Source of the DNA: Xenopus tropicalis
Taxonomy: Eukaryota > Chordata > Amphibia > Anura > Pipidae
Direction of reading: 5' to 3'
Length of the DNA stretch: 64,000 bases
Assembly: GCF_000004195.4 (NCBI RefSeq)
Contig: NC_030677.2
Coordinates: forward strand, 203,388,218-203,452,217
Shown piece after piece: positions 20,938 to 32,384 of this stretch (position 1 is its first letter; each line of letters begins with the position of its first letter). A program made the position numbers and the translations under genes. The notes beneath the pieces were generated by a model that was given only the letters and a program-made list of their open reading frames with translations, was not told the origin of the DNA and made no database searches.

Positions 20938-21155
20938 CGTATTCTTCCCATGACTGCAGTTCCTCAATAGATGGGTTATAAGTCACAACCATATAACAAA
21001 CCCGTCTTACAGGAAGAATGCCTTAGAAATGGGATATTCCACACTGCTTTATGTCTATTTGTCCACATCAATCATTAATGTATAGTAGTAACTCATATGT
21101 ATAGGAAAGGCTTAAGGAAGGGTATGTGCCTACAGTTATGTTATTACTGGGGCTT
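20938..21155. repeat. Diverged duplicate A, copy 1, just upstream of the bicupin promoter
   Basis: Shares long stretches with 23115-23350, including CTCAATAGAT, ACAGGAAGAA and CCACATCAATCA followed by TGATGTATAGTAG or its variant. Diverged but clearly homologous. Confidence 0.7.
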
Positions 21156-21387
21156 ATTTGCTAATGTAACATGCATGCAAATTGCCATTTTGTTACACAC
21201 AATGCAGCGGTTTTTCATATTACCCCAGTGCGCTGCAACTTGAGTCCAGTTTATGACTCCTCATGCTCCTTTCCTCTATACCTCATTAGTAGGGTTGCCA
21301 CCTTTCTTCAGTCTTTTTACCAGCCAGAGCAGGAGTGGGCCCATGAGGGGGTGGGTCTGGGATGTCAGGGGCGGAGTTGTTATATAC

Positions 21388-21579
21388 ATAGTAAGTTGGG
21401 TTGAAAAAAGACATACGTCCATCAAGTTCAACCATAATGCCTATATATAACCTGCCTAACTACTAGTTGATCCAGAGGAAGGCAAAAAACCCCATCTGGA
21501 GCCTCTCTAATTTGCCGCAGAGGGGAAAAAATTCCTTCCTGACTCCAAGATGGCAATCGGACCAGTCCCTGGATCAATA
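21388..21579 (-). mobile_element. CR1-like LINE 3' tail, reverse orientation
   Basis: Contains GTTGAAAAAAGACATACGTC, CATCAAGTTCAACCATAATG and GATCCAGAGGAAGGC, the reverse of the tail at 45745-46127. Confidence 0.75.
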
Positions 21580-21881
21580 TATAAATGAGGATGGACATGA
21601 CTTTGGTGGGTGAGAGGGGCAGACTAGAGAGGGAGGTGGGAGAGGGGATAGGAGGCGGGAAGGGGCGGATTGGAGGCTGGCTGGCTCACGTGGCTAGAGG
21701 GTAAATAGGAAAACTTTGGAAATGTGCTTTAGCCCCCTCCGAACTGCAATTACTAAATAGGATCCAACATGTCAAAGGCTGGAATATTTGACAGCAGTAA
21801 AAAATGCCACAATAGAATGGCATGATAACATCTGGTATAGCTGGGACACAATTCCCCATACTTTATACAATTAAAGGAACT
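21580..21881. other. No recognised feature; short G-rich stretch
   Basis: Includes a purine-rich segment around 21605-21680; nothing else identified. Confidence 0.35.
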
Positions 21882-21998
21882 AAGTTTGCCCAGGAGCAGT
21901 AACCCATAGCAACCAATAAGCTGTATGCTTATAAACAGGTGACCAGTAAATGCTACCTGCTGATTGGTTGCTATGGGTTACTGCTGCTGGGCAAACTA
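21882..21998. repeat. Palindromic hairpin repeat AGTTTGCCC...GGGCAAACT
   Basis: Arms of about 40 bp: AGTTTGCCCAGGAGCAGTAA and TTACTGCTGCTGGGCAAACT, with AACCCATAGCAACCAAT pairing inside. Confidence 0.75.
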
Positions 21999-22000
21999 AA

Positions 22001-22154
22001 GGGCATATTTATTATAATTCACATAGCCAGGCTTTGCTGTGTAAAAAACGGTGTAAAATCGGCATAATTTTTTTTACACATTTTTTCTTCCACCAGAACT
22101 TACGTAACATAACGGTGTAAAATCTGCCGTATTTTACACAAATAAATATTCCCC
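22001..22154. repeat. Palindromic repeat GGGCATATTTATT...AATAAATATTCCCC
   Basis: Short inverted-repeat element; the arms include GTGTAAAAAACGGTGTAAAA and TTTTACACAAATAAATATTC. Confidence 0.6.
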
Positions 22155-22436
22155 TATGTGTCTCTTATTATATAACCCTGATGTCCCTAAGGGGCCACTG
22201 GGAGAGATGACAATATCGAGACACATATCGGCAACAATACCGAGTAAAGATGGGACCCAGAGTAATTTGGGATGAACGATTTATGAACATTCTCATTTTT
22301 GTGGTCTCACAGGTTTTCGGCTAAACTCATTTTCCCTAAAATGCCAAGTTATTAAAACAGCCTTTTAAAACAAAAACATGAACCAAAAATAGATGCAAAA
22401 AAACCCAAATTCGATCTTTAGTAAATACCCCCCATA

Positions 22437-22772
22437 GGGGCACATTTACTAATCCACGAATCCGAATGGGAAAAATTCGGATTGGAAACTAACATTTTGC
22501 GACTTTTTCGTCGCCGTTACAACCTTTTAGTAAATTGTCGCTACTTTTTCGTATGAATCCGAAACTTTCGTACTCGGCGCGGCGGCTACGAAAAAGTTGC
22601 GACAATTCGCGCAAGTCGTAACGCTACGCAAAAGTTGCGACAATTTACAAAAAAGTCGTAACAGCTACGAAATAGTCGCGACAATTTACGAAAAAATCGC
22701 AAAATACCGATCATTACGAAAAAAACGCATTCGGACGCTTTTCGGACGTTCATGGATTAGTAAATGTGCCCC
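22437..22772. mobile_element. Palindromic CpG-rich MITE, copy 2
   Basis: Ends GGGGCACATTTACTAATCCA / TGGATTAGTAAATGTGCCCC; same family as 10208-10659 and 32508-33001. Confidence 0.8.
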
Positions 22773-23034
22773 ATAGCGTACAATATAATTGGTTCTTCTT
22801 TTCTTATGTTCCCTTCCCTGGAGGATCCTTCTTTTGCTTCAGTTTTCAGATTTTTAATGCTGTTTTTTTTTTTTTGTGCAACAATTGAAAAAAGTTGAGG
22901 TTTTTGAAAAAAAGTCGCACTTCCCGCGCAGACTTTTTCAGTTCCGACTTTCGCGTAAATGTTAGACGTTCCTGGAAATAAGTTTATTTCAATTTTTAAA
23001 AATAAAAAAAATGAGATGTTAGAGTTTTAGTAAA

Positions 23035-23112
23035 GGGATGGAGATCCACATTATGGAAAGACCCTTTATCCAGAAAAACCCAGGTCTCGAGCATTCTGGA
23101 AAACAGGTGCCA
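23035..23112 (-). mobile_element. Fragment of the 113-bp-core MITE
   Basis: GGAGATCCACATTATGGAAAG and CTTTATCCAGAAAAACCC match the outer arm of the element seen complete at 25975-26307. Confidence 0.55.
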
Positions 23113-23114
23113 GA

Positions 23115-23350
23115 CGTGTACATTCTTCTACCCATCACTGCAGCTCCTCAATAGATAGATTATTGGTCACAACAATGTAACTGTCACAAACCTGCCTAAC
23201 AGGAAGAAGGTCTGGGTAATGGGACGGCTCAGCTTCTCATGTACAATTGGCCACATCAATCACTGATGTATAGTAGCAATTCAATTGTATGGGGCCTGGG
23301 AGCCGGGAGGGGTGGGAATGTGCCTAGGCTATATTATTATTATTAGGGCT
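23115..23350. repeat. Diverged duplicate A, copy 2
   Basis: Partner of 20938-21155; no cupin exon or TATA box follows it. Confidence 0.7.
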
Positions 23351-23863
23351 CATACACGGATGTAAAAATGAATTTGAACCACTGTTTGTTTCTCATACTG
23401 CAATAGCGGCCGTGCTTCAGCCTGCCTCCTCCCAATCCCACAATCCCCTGCTGCACACGTGATGTCAATAAGGAAAGGAACATCCCAGTGCAGTGCATTG
23501 TGGGTTATGTAGTTCCTGCATGCTGTCTGTAAGATGTGGAGAAGTTGTTACAATTTGTAACATCAGTGTTTTAGTCCCTCCTCCCCTGCCAGGATTTCAA
23601 ATGATGCAGAAAGAGAAGAACAGTTTTGCAGCTGGATTTCAGCATATAAAAATGGTATTTATTCCTACTTTTTGAAGAAACAGATTACAGTGATAGGTAT
23701 ATTAGGGGTTTTTGTGTTGTGTGGGGCTCTTTAACAAATTTGTTTCAGAAGCCAGAGTTCCCCTTTAAGAGCTCTCCCAAACCTGGCAACTGGGTGTCTG
23801 CAACTATCGTGTGTCTTCTTAACAAGAGATCTCTTTATTGTGATTCCTATCTATTGTGTAGAT
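23351..23863. other. No recognised feature
   Basis: No exon, repeat terminus or RNA gene recognised. Confidence 0.35.
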
Positions 23864-24161
23864 CAGTGATCCCCAACCAGTGGCTCTGGGGCAACATGTT
23901 GCTCCCCAACCCCTTGGGTGTTGCTCTCAGTGCCCCCAAACCAGGGAGTTATTTTTGAATTCCTGACTTGGGGGCAAGTTTTGGTTGAATAAAAACCTAC
24001 CAAATAAAGCCCCTGTAAGCTGATAGAGTGCATAGAGGCACCTAATAGCCAATCACAGCCCTTATTTGGCTCCTCCATGAACTTTTATGGTGCTTGTGTT
24101 GCTCCCCAAGTCTTTTTACATTTGACTGTGGCTCCAGAGTAAGAAAGGCTGGGGATCCCTG
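23864..24161. mobile_element. hAT-like MITE CAGTGATCCCCAACC
   Basis: Left CAGTGATCCCCAACCAGTGG, right GGCTGGGGATCCCTG. The flanks GTGTAGAT and CTGTAAAT agree at 6 of 8 positions, consistent with an old 8-bp target duplication. Confidence 0.7.
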
Positions 24162-24948
24162 CTGTAAATATAATTTTCTACATAATTGCCATCCTATTAA
24201 TTAAACAGACACAAGCCATAATTTGCCCTCTGACTGGATGTTTCTTGCACTCTAGAACTCAACAAAGCAGTATTCCTGAGTGATGAGCTGGGCGAGGCTC
24301 ATAGGCGTACCCCAAGATTGAAAATACACAAGAAATGGAGCATAAACCCACACTTAGTGAATATTGTTTATGGCTCTATATGTTTGAGATAAAGTCCTTC
24401 TTTATTGTAAAACTTATTTACAAGAAAAAGAGCTAAAAGGGTACCCAAACACCTATTCAATCGATCAAGTCAGACTAGCACAAGGTGTCTACCACCCATA
24501 GATCCTAATAAACATCAAAGGAGAAAACGTTTTTGTGCTTTGTCTAATTATTTAAAACCTAACTTTTAAATCATATTGGTATAAAATAAGGAAAGTATAA
24601 GTAGAAATCAATAATTGTCACTTAGTGGTCAAAAAAGTTAAAAAGAGTTCTCTAGATGTGTATATATATATATACGTTCCTGAGTTCATACATTCACATG
24701 ATTGATTAATCCGTAGTCAATTTCAGAACATGATTAAAAGAAGAGGGGGGGGCGTTCGACGTCCAAGAGTCAATTTGATTTATTTACACTTTTAATTACA
24801 GAGGGAGGTTTGTATGCCGTAGGGAAACTCAAAATTAATTCCTTATCCTCAAGCTGAGTATATATAAATGCACACATGTCCGTGGGGGGAACGCCCTAAA
24901 GGGTAGCCTCGTTAGCGTACAAGGGGTGAGGCTCGTGCAGTAATTATG
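24162..24948. other. No recognised feature
   Basis: Contains a short TA run near 24661 and a purine/G-rich patch near 24740; it may hold an old retroelement remnant, but I cannot support one. Confidence 0.3.
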
Positions 24949-25339
24949 TAAGGCTGATGCCACACGTGGCGTTTTTACGCTGCATATTTTCTCAGCCTAA
25001 AAACGCCGCACAAGCCACACAGCCCCTGACTATGGCATTTTTCAGCCTAGTACTGGTGACGTAGCAAATCCCGTTTCCCATGGTGCTAATAGTGCAAAAT
25101 AGTAAAAAACGCAGCGTATTTCCGCAAGGTCTGGCAGCTGCCTTTGTGTATACATAGGAATAGGTTGCTGTGCAAATACTGGCGTATTTCGGCAAACGCA
25201 TGAAAAGTCAGTCGTAACGCGTTTTCTAGCTTATTTACGCATAGTGTGTATTCCATCGAGATGATATTGTGCGTTTTTCAGCCGCCGAGAGAATTAGAAA
25301 ATACGCAGTGTAAAAACGCCTCGTCTGGCATCAGCCTAA
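24949..25339. mobile_element. MITE with TAAGGCTGATGCCA termini
   Basis: Left TAAGGCTGATGCCACACG, right TCTGGCATCAGCCTAA, with GTTTTTACGC / GTAAAAACGCC pairing inside. Confidence 0.7.
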
Positions 25340-25554
25340 GGGGAGACAGGAGAAAGTTAGCGCAGGTGTGCACGAGCCAGACCACAACTTTGAGTCTGAA
25401 ATAATTAAAGCTTGAAATAAGCCTGGCAAAGCGTGACAAATTGGCATATCTACAAGGGCAATATTTGAAAAATTCCAACACAAGATAGGAAATTAGCGGT
25501 TATAGTTTCAGCAACGAAGCAACTGTATACTTAAGCGCATTTTGAATGTTTTAA

Positions 25555-25944
25555 TCTTAATTTTTTAATCTTTTATAGTGTTTGAATTATTTGCCTTCTT
25601 CTTCTGCCTCTTTCCAGCTCTCAAATGGGGGTCACTGACCCCGGCAGCCAAAAACCTATTGCTCTGTGAGGCTCCAATTTTATTGTTATTGTTACTTTTT
25701 CTTACTTATTTTTCTATTCAGCCCCTACTATTCATATACCAGTCAATCTCTCAAACCACTCCCTGGTTACTAAGGTAAAATGGACCCTAGCAACCAGATA
25801 ACAGCTAAAATTCCAAACTGGCGAGCTGCAGAACAAAAAAGTAAAATAATTAACTTACAGTAACAAAAAATGAAGACCAATTGCAAATTTTTTCAGAATA
25901 GCACTCTCTACATCATACTAAAAGTTAACTCAAAGGTGAACAAG
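25555..25944 (+). repeat. Family A repeat, copy 5
   Basis: GGGGGTCACTGACCCCGGCAG, CCCTGGTTACTAAGG and ACATCATACTAAAAGTTAAC. Confidence 0.7.
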
Positions 25945-25974
25945 ATATGGTAAATGTCCGAGGAGCTGAATATG

Positions 25975-26307
25975 GTACAGGTATAGGACCCATTATCCAG
26001 AATGCTGGGGACCAAGGGTATTCCGGATAAGGGGTCTTTCCGTAATTTGGATCTCCATACCTTAAGTCTACTAAAAAATCAATAAAACATAAATTAAACC
26101 CAATAGGAGTGTTTTGCATCCAATAAAGAGTAATTATATCTTAGTTGGAATCAATTACAAGGTTCTGTTTTATTTCTAAATAGAAAAAGAAAATCAGTTT
26201 TAAAATTCTGAATTATTTGATTAAAATGGAGTCTATGGTAGACGGGCATTCCGTAATTCGGAGCTTTCTGGATAATGGGTTTCCGGATAAGGGGTCCGAT
26301 ACCTGTA
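25975..26307 (+). mobile_element. Complete, unexpanded 113-bp-core MITE
   Basis: Runs from TACAGGTATAGGACCC to TCCGATACCTGTA, with one copy of the core (AACCCAATAGGAGTGTTTTG onward). It is the reference state for the expanded copies at 1-837, 30097-30807 and 36733-37606. Confidence 0.85.
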
Positions 26308-26597
26308 TTTATCTTGGAAACTGACTAAATTGGGTTAGACATTGAGAGAGGCTGGGGTTGGCTGGGACTATATGTCATTTTACGTTAACTTTATTTGTAT
26401 TGTAAGGGACTGATACTGGATGGTTATGACGTACTTGTTATAGTTTTCACATTTGAACCCAGTTTTATTGCTCATTCAGGTGTTTGTACGTCACTGATTT
26501 ATGGGGCAGATAAAAGCATATAAAAAATCATTTTAAACAAAGACTCAGCTAGAACATTAAGATCTGTCCATGCATCTTACCTCTGCACTAAAATACC

Positions 26598-26812
26598 CAC
26601 AAACATTCCAACGACTTCCTTGTGTGAGAGTTACAGTAAAACCTGCACAGGCAGCCGTGCCAGTAAATCATTCAGCAGGGGCCGTACTGCTCTAAGGAAT
26701 ATTTTCTGTGCTTAAAATAGAACAATTAGTTTGTTTTTTCCTTATTAGCAAGGAAATTCCCCAGACTGTCTGTCTCTTACTATAGATAATACTGACACAG
26801 GGTGCTACATAC
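26598..26812. repeat. Diverged duplicate B, copy 1
   Basis: TTAAAATAGAACAATTAG, TTTTTTCCTTATTAGCAAGG and GGTGCTACAT recur in order at 28833-28996. Confidence 0.65.
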
Positions 26813-26845
26813 TATTTCACTCACACAGAACAGGGTGCTGATTGG

Positions 26846-27155
26846 CACAGTTGGACTGGGATACCCGGGGGGTCCAATGAATAACCCAGTAAAGGACCTA
26901 CCACCGGGTCAACACTTAGAAATCCCCCTCCCCTGTTGGCCCCATTTCCCCCTCTCTGTACAACACTCCTCCTCCTTTGCTACTTACTCCCCGCTGTCAA
27001 TATGGCCGAACCTTTAGTGAAAAAATTAAAGATGGCTGTGTGTTTCATTGTGGAATGCATGGCCATCTTTAATTTCATGTTTATCATTCCAAGTTGGTGA
27101 CTGGCTTCCGGGCAGTTATCAGGGCCCAACAGGATCTCCTGCTGGGCCAGTCCGA
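26846..27155. mobile_element. MITE with CAGTTGGACTGGG...CCAGTCCGAA ends
   Basis: Inverted ends, plus an internal palindrome around ATTAAAGATGGC / GGCCATCTTTAAT. Related to 15950-16166. Confidence 0.55.
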
Positions 27156-27262
27156 AACTACTGATTGGTACAGACATAATGCTGAGTATCCACTGGATAC
27201 AATCTCAGTACCTTGCTCTGTCTGTGTGGAGGCCCCAAGATAAATTGTATCCCAAGCACAAG

Positions 27263-27557
27263 TAAAGGTGGCCATACACGCTAAGATCCATTTGCTTGGT
27301 AAGGTCGCCAAGCAAGCAGATTTTCTCCCGAAATCCCCACCTACGGGCCCTGGGGCCAAACGAGCAAATTAGAACAATGGGTATAGGCGCAGTCCCCGAT
27401 CCGACTAAAATTTTAAACCTGCCCGATCGATATCTGGCCGATTTCAGGCCAGATGTCGGTCGGGCAGGCCCATCACTAGTGCCCATACATGGGCCGATAA
27501 GCTGCCGAATCAGTCTAAGGGACCAATATCAGCTCCTGATTGTGGTGTCAAACACGC
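27263..27557. mobile_element. MITE with AAAGGTGGCCATACACG terminus, copy 3
   Basis: Left end TAAAGGTGGCCATACACG is intact; the interior matches 19068-19436 in reverse. The right end is degraded. Confidence 0.7.
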
Positions 27558-27996
27558 TGACGCCCAATAGACCATCGGCTGTACCTGTGGATGGGGTGGG
27601 TATCAGTCACTAGAGGGTTTCAGATGGGTAGCCAGACACCGGTTCTGCTGGTCCTGCTGCCTCAGCTCCTGCCCCTGCTTCATGTAATATATCCTGTGGC
27701 CTCCTCTCCCTTGGTAATGTCCATGTTGGGAGATGTCCCTCTATGCAGTCACCATGAAGGTCAAATGAACAAAAAGCTTCCCCATGTAACATTCTTAATT
27801 TCCATGTTTTTTTATGCTCATCAAACTTGGATGGATTGATAGGTATGGGAACTGCTTCTAACCAATAGTTATTCCGTTTCTACCTCGAGTCTGTGGCACA
27901 AATCATAGTTGGTGACACGGTTCTGCTGCAGCCTATGGAGCACATTTGCCTCCTGGCAGAACAAGTGCCAATCACAGCGGATCCCTATCTCCTTCA

Positions 27997-28052
27997 CAAT
28001 GAACTTGATGGACTTTGGTCTTTTTTCAAACCAACTTTACTATGTAACGATG
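27997..28052 (+). mobile_element. Short CR1-like LINE 3' tail
   Basis: TGAACTTGATGGACTTTGG, CTTTTTTCAAACCAACTTTA and CTATGTAAC match the last part of the CR1 tail at 46070-46130. Confidence 0.6.
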
Positions 28053-28239
28053 CCCCATGTGGCTGCAGACTCTTTAATTGTTGCTTATGACTCCGACAGT
28101 GTCTTTTTTTCCTGGTGGTACTTTACCTGGGGCAGCAAATATCCACCCAGGGTAACTCTAATGGACACATTTCTAATGGACACATAAGTTGCCTGTACAA
28201 GAAAAGCGGAGGAGATAAACAAGAACCCAAGAACAGTAA

Positions 28240-28698
28240 GGGGCAGATTTATCAGAATGTGAGTTTAGAGCTTCATACATAAAAACTTACACACGTTCTA
28301 TTCATTCCTATGGGATTTTTAGAAGTGTATTTATCCCCACTCATGTGGGTGAGTTTTTGCGTAGTGAGGAGCGAATTTTTTTTGCCAAGCATGGATTCGC
28401 TGCCAAATTCCGCCTTTTGCCAATGGCAAATGTTTTCACGACAAAAATTTGCATCACGGTAGCAGCAAAAATGTCACGGTTGCATAAAAAAAAGTCACAG
28501 TTGTGTCAAATAAGTCGCAATCATGTGAAAGAACTCGTGGTCACGTCAAATAAGCCGTGGTCACATGTGTCAAAAAAGCCCTGCGGGAGTCACATTTCAC
28601 AAATTTTTTAAATTTGAGTGCAGGGAAACGGGACAGATTCACTTATCACTATTTTTATGTTATTAAGCTCTAAACCCACATTTTGATAAATCTGCCCC
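28240..28698. mobile_element. MITE (GGGGCAGATTTATCA ends) hosting a nested MITE
   Basis: Left GGGGCAGATTTATCAGAATG, right CATTTTGATAAATCTGCCCC, with TTTAGAGCTT / AAGCTCTAAA pairing. A second element sits inside at 28362-28651. Confidence 0.75.
28362..28651. mobile_element. MITE with TAGTGATGAGCGAAT termini, copy 2 (nested)
   Basis: Left TAGTGAGGAGCGAAT, right ATTCACTTATCACTA. Lies wholly inside the element at 28240-28698. Confidence 0.65.
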
Positions 28699-28832
28699 TA
28701 ATAGCAGTACATGTATAAGTGGCCTTAGTGTGCAGAGTTCATATGTTGCTACGGGACCTCGCCCCACGTAACAAAAAACCAACAACAACCCAGTAAAGTA
28801 AACTTCCTCCTGTTAATATTATTCTTCTCCTT

Positions 28833-28996
28833 CACAAACATCCACAGTAGTAAATTCCATTGCAGGTTCTGTACATCTGTAAACTGTGTTAAAATAGAAC
28901 TAATGGCTGTTTTTTTCCTTATTAGTAAAGAATTCCCCCAGACTGCATACCTCTCACTGTAGATTTTGGCTTAGGGAAGAGGTGCTACATGTTCAT
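28833..28996. repeat. Diverged duplicate B, copy 2
   Basis: Partner of 26598-26812. Confidence 0.65.
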
Positions 28997-29205
28997 TACA
29001 GTGAGAGCTTAAGGAAAGGGCACAAAGGGCCATTTATGACGCACAAGGTGCAAAGTGCATAAGGGGGGTGCAAGCCTGTATAAATGGAGCAGAAGGACGA
29101 CTTTGTGCATGGATACAGTGCAGCCTGCAGTCACCAGAACTGCGTATATGAGGGGTATTAGGGTTGCCATCTGGCTAGTAGAAGACCAGCCAGGGCTAGA
29201 GTTGT

Positions 29206-30096
29206 ACAGGTATAGGACCCATTATCATACCCCCTAACTGTCCCGCTTTTAATAGCGCATCCCGCTGTCCCGGATAGTTCCATGAATGTCCCGCATTTCC
29301 GTAATAGATTACGGAAATGCGGGACATTAACGTAACTATCCAGTACACCGGGATGCGCTGGTTGTAGCCAGCGCTCCGGTTTCTTCTGCGGCTCCTCTAC
29401 TTATGCGGTTTCTTGCGCGGCGGTGACAGTCCCTTTTATAGGGTTGCGCCACGTGCATACTGACGTCACACGTACACACGGGTCGCAACCTTATAAAAGG
29501 GCCTGCCGCCGCTGGACAAGGAGCAGGGGCCCATGAGGAAGGAGCTTGTATGGGGGCAATTGTGGGTACTGTGTATGTGGGCAATTGGGGGCACTGTGTT
29601 TGGGGGTACTGTCTCAGGGGGCACTGTGTATGGGGTACTGTCTATGGGGGCAATTGGGGGGAACTGTGTATGGGGGGTACTGTCTATGGGGGTAATTGGG
29701 GGCACTTTCTATGGGGGTATTGTGTATGGGGGTACTTTCTATGGGGGCAATGGTGGGTACTGTCTATGGGGGCACTGCGTATGGGGGGTACTGTGTATGG
29801 GGGGTACTGTCTATGGGGGCACTGTGTATGGGGGGTACTGTCTATTGGGCCAGTGGGGCACTGTGTATGGGGGGCAAAGCTGATACATAGTTATAACTCA
29901 CTTATAACTGACTGCCTTCTCTCTATATTTGTATTTTATATGTAGGAGTTGCTATATTGTTTTCCTTAGGGAGTACAGTATGAGGGTATAGCACATTTGC
30001 ATCTGATCCCGCCATTTCAACTATAAAAGGAGTATTTTTAGAAAAAAATGGGGTGTGTTAATTGGGGCGTGGCCACAAAGGTGGGCGTGGCCCAAT
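29206..30096. mobile_element. Composite insertion splitting a 113-bp-core MITE
   Basis: TACAGGTATAGGACCCATTAT (29206-29226) is the left end of the MITE, and its sequence resumes only at 30097 (ATCTCAATACTGTACCTTAAG). The intervening ~870 bp starts ATACCCCCTAACTGTCCCGC and ends GGGCGTGGCCCAATTGG. It contains an inverted pair of ~50-bp arms (29252-29362) meeting at ATTTCCGTAATAGATTACGG, and a minisatellite. Confidence 0.7.
29550..29875. repeat. GGGGGTACTGT(C/G)TAT minisatellite
   Basis: About twenty irregular copies of a ~15-16-bp unit such as TATGGGGGTACTGTC, variants with GCAATT or GCACTG. Low complexity gives open frames on the plus strand. Confidence 0.85.
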
Positions 30097-30807
30097 TGGA
30101 TCTCAATACTGTACCTTAAGTCTACTAAAAAATCAATAAAACATTAATTAAACCCACTAGGATTGTTTTGCCCCCAATAAGGGGTAATTATATCTTAGTT
30201 GGGATCAAGTACAGGTACTGTTTTATTATTACAGAGAAAAGGGAATCATTTAACCATTAAATAAACCCAATAGGGCTGTTCTGCCCCAATAAGGGGTAAT
30301 TATATCTTAGTTGGGATCAAGTACAGGTACTGTTTTATTATTACAGAGAAAAGGGAATCATTTAACCATTAAATAAACCCAATAGGGCTGTTCTGCCCCC
30401 AATAAGGGGTAATTATATCTTAGTTGGGATCAAGTACAGGTACTGTTTTATTATTACAGAGAAAAGGGAATCATTTAACCATTAAATAAACCCAATAGGG
30501 CTGTTCTGCCCCAATAAGGGGTTATTATATCTTAGTTGGGATCAAGTACAGGTACTGTTTTATTATTACAGAGAAAAGGGAATCATTTAACCATTAAATA
30601 AACCCAATAGGGCTGTTCTCCCCCCAATAAGGATTATTTATATCTTAGTTGGGATCAATTACAAGGTACTGTTTTATTTCTACATAGAAAAAGGAAATCG
30701 GTTTTAAAATTCTGAATTATTTGATTAAAATGGAGTCTATGGGGCTTTCCGTAATTTGGAGCTTTCTAGATAACAGGTTTCCGGATAAGGGATCCCATAC
30801 CAGTATT
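30097..30807 (+). mobile_element. 113-bp-core MITE, expanded copy 2 (right part)
   Basis: Continues the element begun at 29206. About four to five tandem core units between 30153 and 30660, then the right arm ending GGGATCCCATACCAGTA. Confidence 0.85.
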
Positions 30808-31153
30808 GCAAATTTATACTTGCCAGTAAATGTTTAATCCCTAGTTGTTCAGCCTCAGGCCCTCCCCTGATCCACCCTGTTTCTGCCCCCCACTCCCCCT
30901 CCATCCTGCTCAATGCCTCTTTCACACCACCTTCTAGCTGATTCTCCCTTGCCCGATGGTGTAGTAGCTCCACCCACAAACACGTAAAAGGCCAGGCCAT
31001 TTTACATCACAGGACCACCCCTTTTGGACATTTTCATAAAAAAATCATAAAAGGGAAGATGTTATACCGAGAATTCATTTTTTTACATTGGCGTTGAACT
31101 GCTCACATGTGAAATTTCGCTCACGTACGCAGTTTTGCACCAAACTCCACCCA
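30808..31153. other. No recognised feature
   Basis: C-rich segment near 30840-30990 with an open frame but no recognisable product. Confidence 0.35.
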
Positions 31154-31818
31154 GGGGGCCATTTACTAATGCTGGGGTTTTTTTTATTTTCGATTCAGTT
31201 TTTTTTTTGGAGTTTTTATTTTAAAATTTGACTAAACTTGTTTTCCCGAATGTCTAATATTCACTGAAAAAAAGTCACAAGGAAAAGTCACTGCGAGAAA
31301 AGTCATGAAAAACGCAACTTTTTTGAATTGCTGTTGCAATTGCTATTGCAATTTTATCGAATCGTCACTGTGACAATTCAAAAAAGTCGACTTTTTGGAC
31401 AAAACTGATCGAAAGCTGTAAAGTTTTGAGACAAAAGAAAGAAGTTCAAGGAAAAGGAAGGGACCTCTGCCATTGATTTCTACATTAACTCGGCAATTTT
31501 AAGAAGTTTAAACGCATAGTAAAATCTCGAAAAAGTTGCAGTGTTTTTTAAAAATAAATTCAAATCAAAGTTAAAATTAAAAATCAATAATTGCTAGTGA
31601 TGCACCGAATCCACTTTTGCACATAGGCTAATTAGTTTTTGGAAGTGTTAAATTTTGGAAACATTTTCAACTTACGTGTTTACGTGACAAAAAGTCACAT
31701 GATTTTTAGGATTCAGATTCGGTTTGGCCAGGTCTGTGGATTCGGCCAAATCCGAATCCTGTTGAAAAAGGCAGAATCTGGATTTAGTCCATCCCTAATA
31801 ATTAGTAAATAAGCCCCT
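31154..31818. mobile_element. MITE (GGGGCCATTTACTAAT ends) hosting a nested hAT MITE
   Basis: Left GGGGGCCATTTACTAAT, right ATTAGTAAATAAGCCCC. Element 31595-31797 is inserted near its right end. Confidence 0.65.
31595..31797. mobile_element. hAT-like MITE TAGTGATGCACCGAATCC (nested)
   Basis: Left TAGTGATGCACCGAATCC, right GGATTTAGTCCATCCCTA. Flanks ATAATTGC / ATAATTAG agree at 6 of 8 positions. Confidence 0.7.
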
Positions 31819-32384
31819 TAGTGTTCCTGCCCCGGGGCTGAAGCAATGGAACTGGGTAGAACCACAACAATCAGATTTTTTGAAGCATAGGGGCAGATTC
31901 TCAACCTGCCCTTATCTACCATCCAAGAATCCACCCTGTGGGGCATCAGCCTCTCTCTTTGTCTGTGAAGTGAAAGGGGAGGTGAGTCGGCAGCCATGTC
32001 CCTACAGCTGGGCCAGAAATCATATCCCCCAATGGGAAAACTCATTTACTTCTCGTTTTTAAAACAGATGTTTGTGATCCCTCATATTCCTTATCAGCGA
32101 TTGTTTAATAAATCTTGGCCAGTTGTAATCTCTCCCTTCCTCATTGTCCCCTTTATCTCAAATCAATTTATGGACTCAATTGGCCATGGTACCTGTTTCC
32201 AACTGGTCTGTTTTTGTAATTATCATTTAACTGATTATAGTCTGACAGTTCCTTTAGTTGTTATGGATAAATAAATCCATGGAGATTGGCAGTTTAGTAG
32301 ATGAGACAGGTAAGAAAACTTAGGTCGGATAAGGATAAAATCTGCGCATGTATTGTGTATCTGCCGATATCATTGGGGGACCGA
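31819..32384. other. No recognised feature
   Basis: Unique-looking sequence with short open frames only. Confidence 0.35.

Noticed and set aside
23115..23350. Possible promoter of a second bicupin gene
   Set aside because: Homologous to sequence upstream of the real promoter, but no TATA box, start exon or cupin motif follows on the minus strand.
29533..29945. Gly/Trp/Tyr-rich open frames up to 131 residues
   Set aside because: Low-complexity GGGGGTACTGT minisatellite read in three frames.
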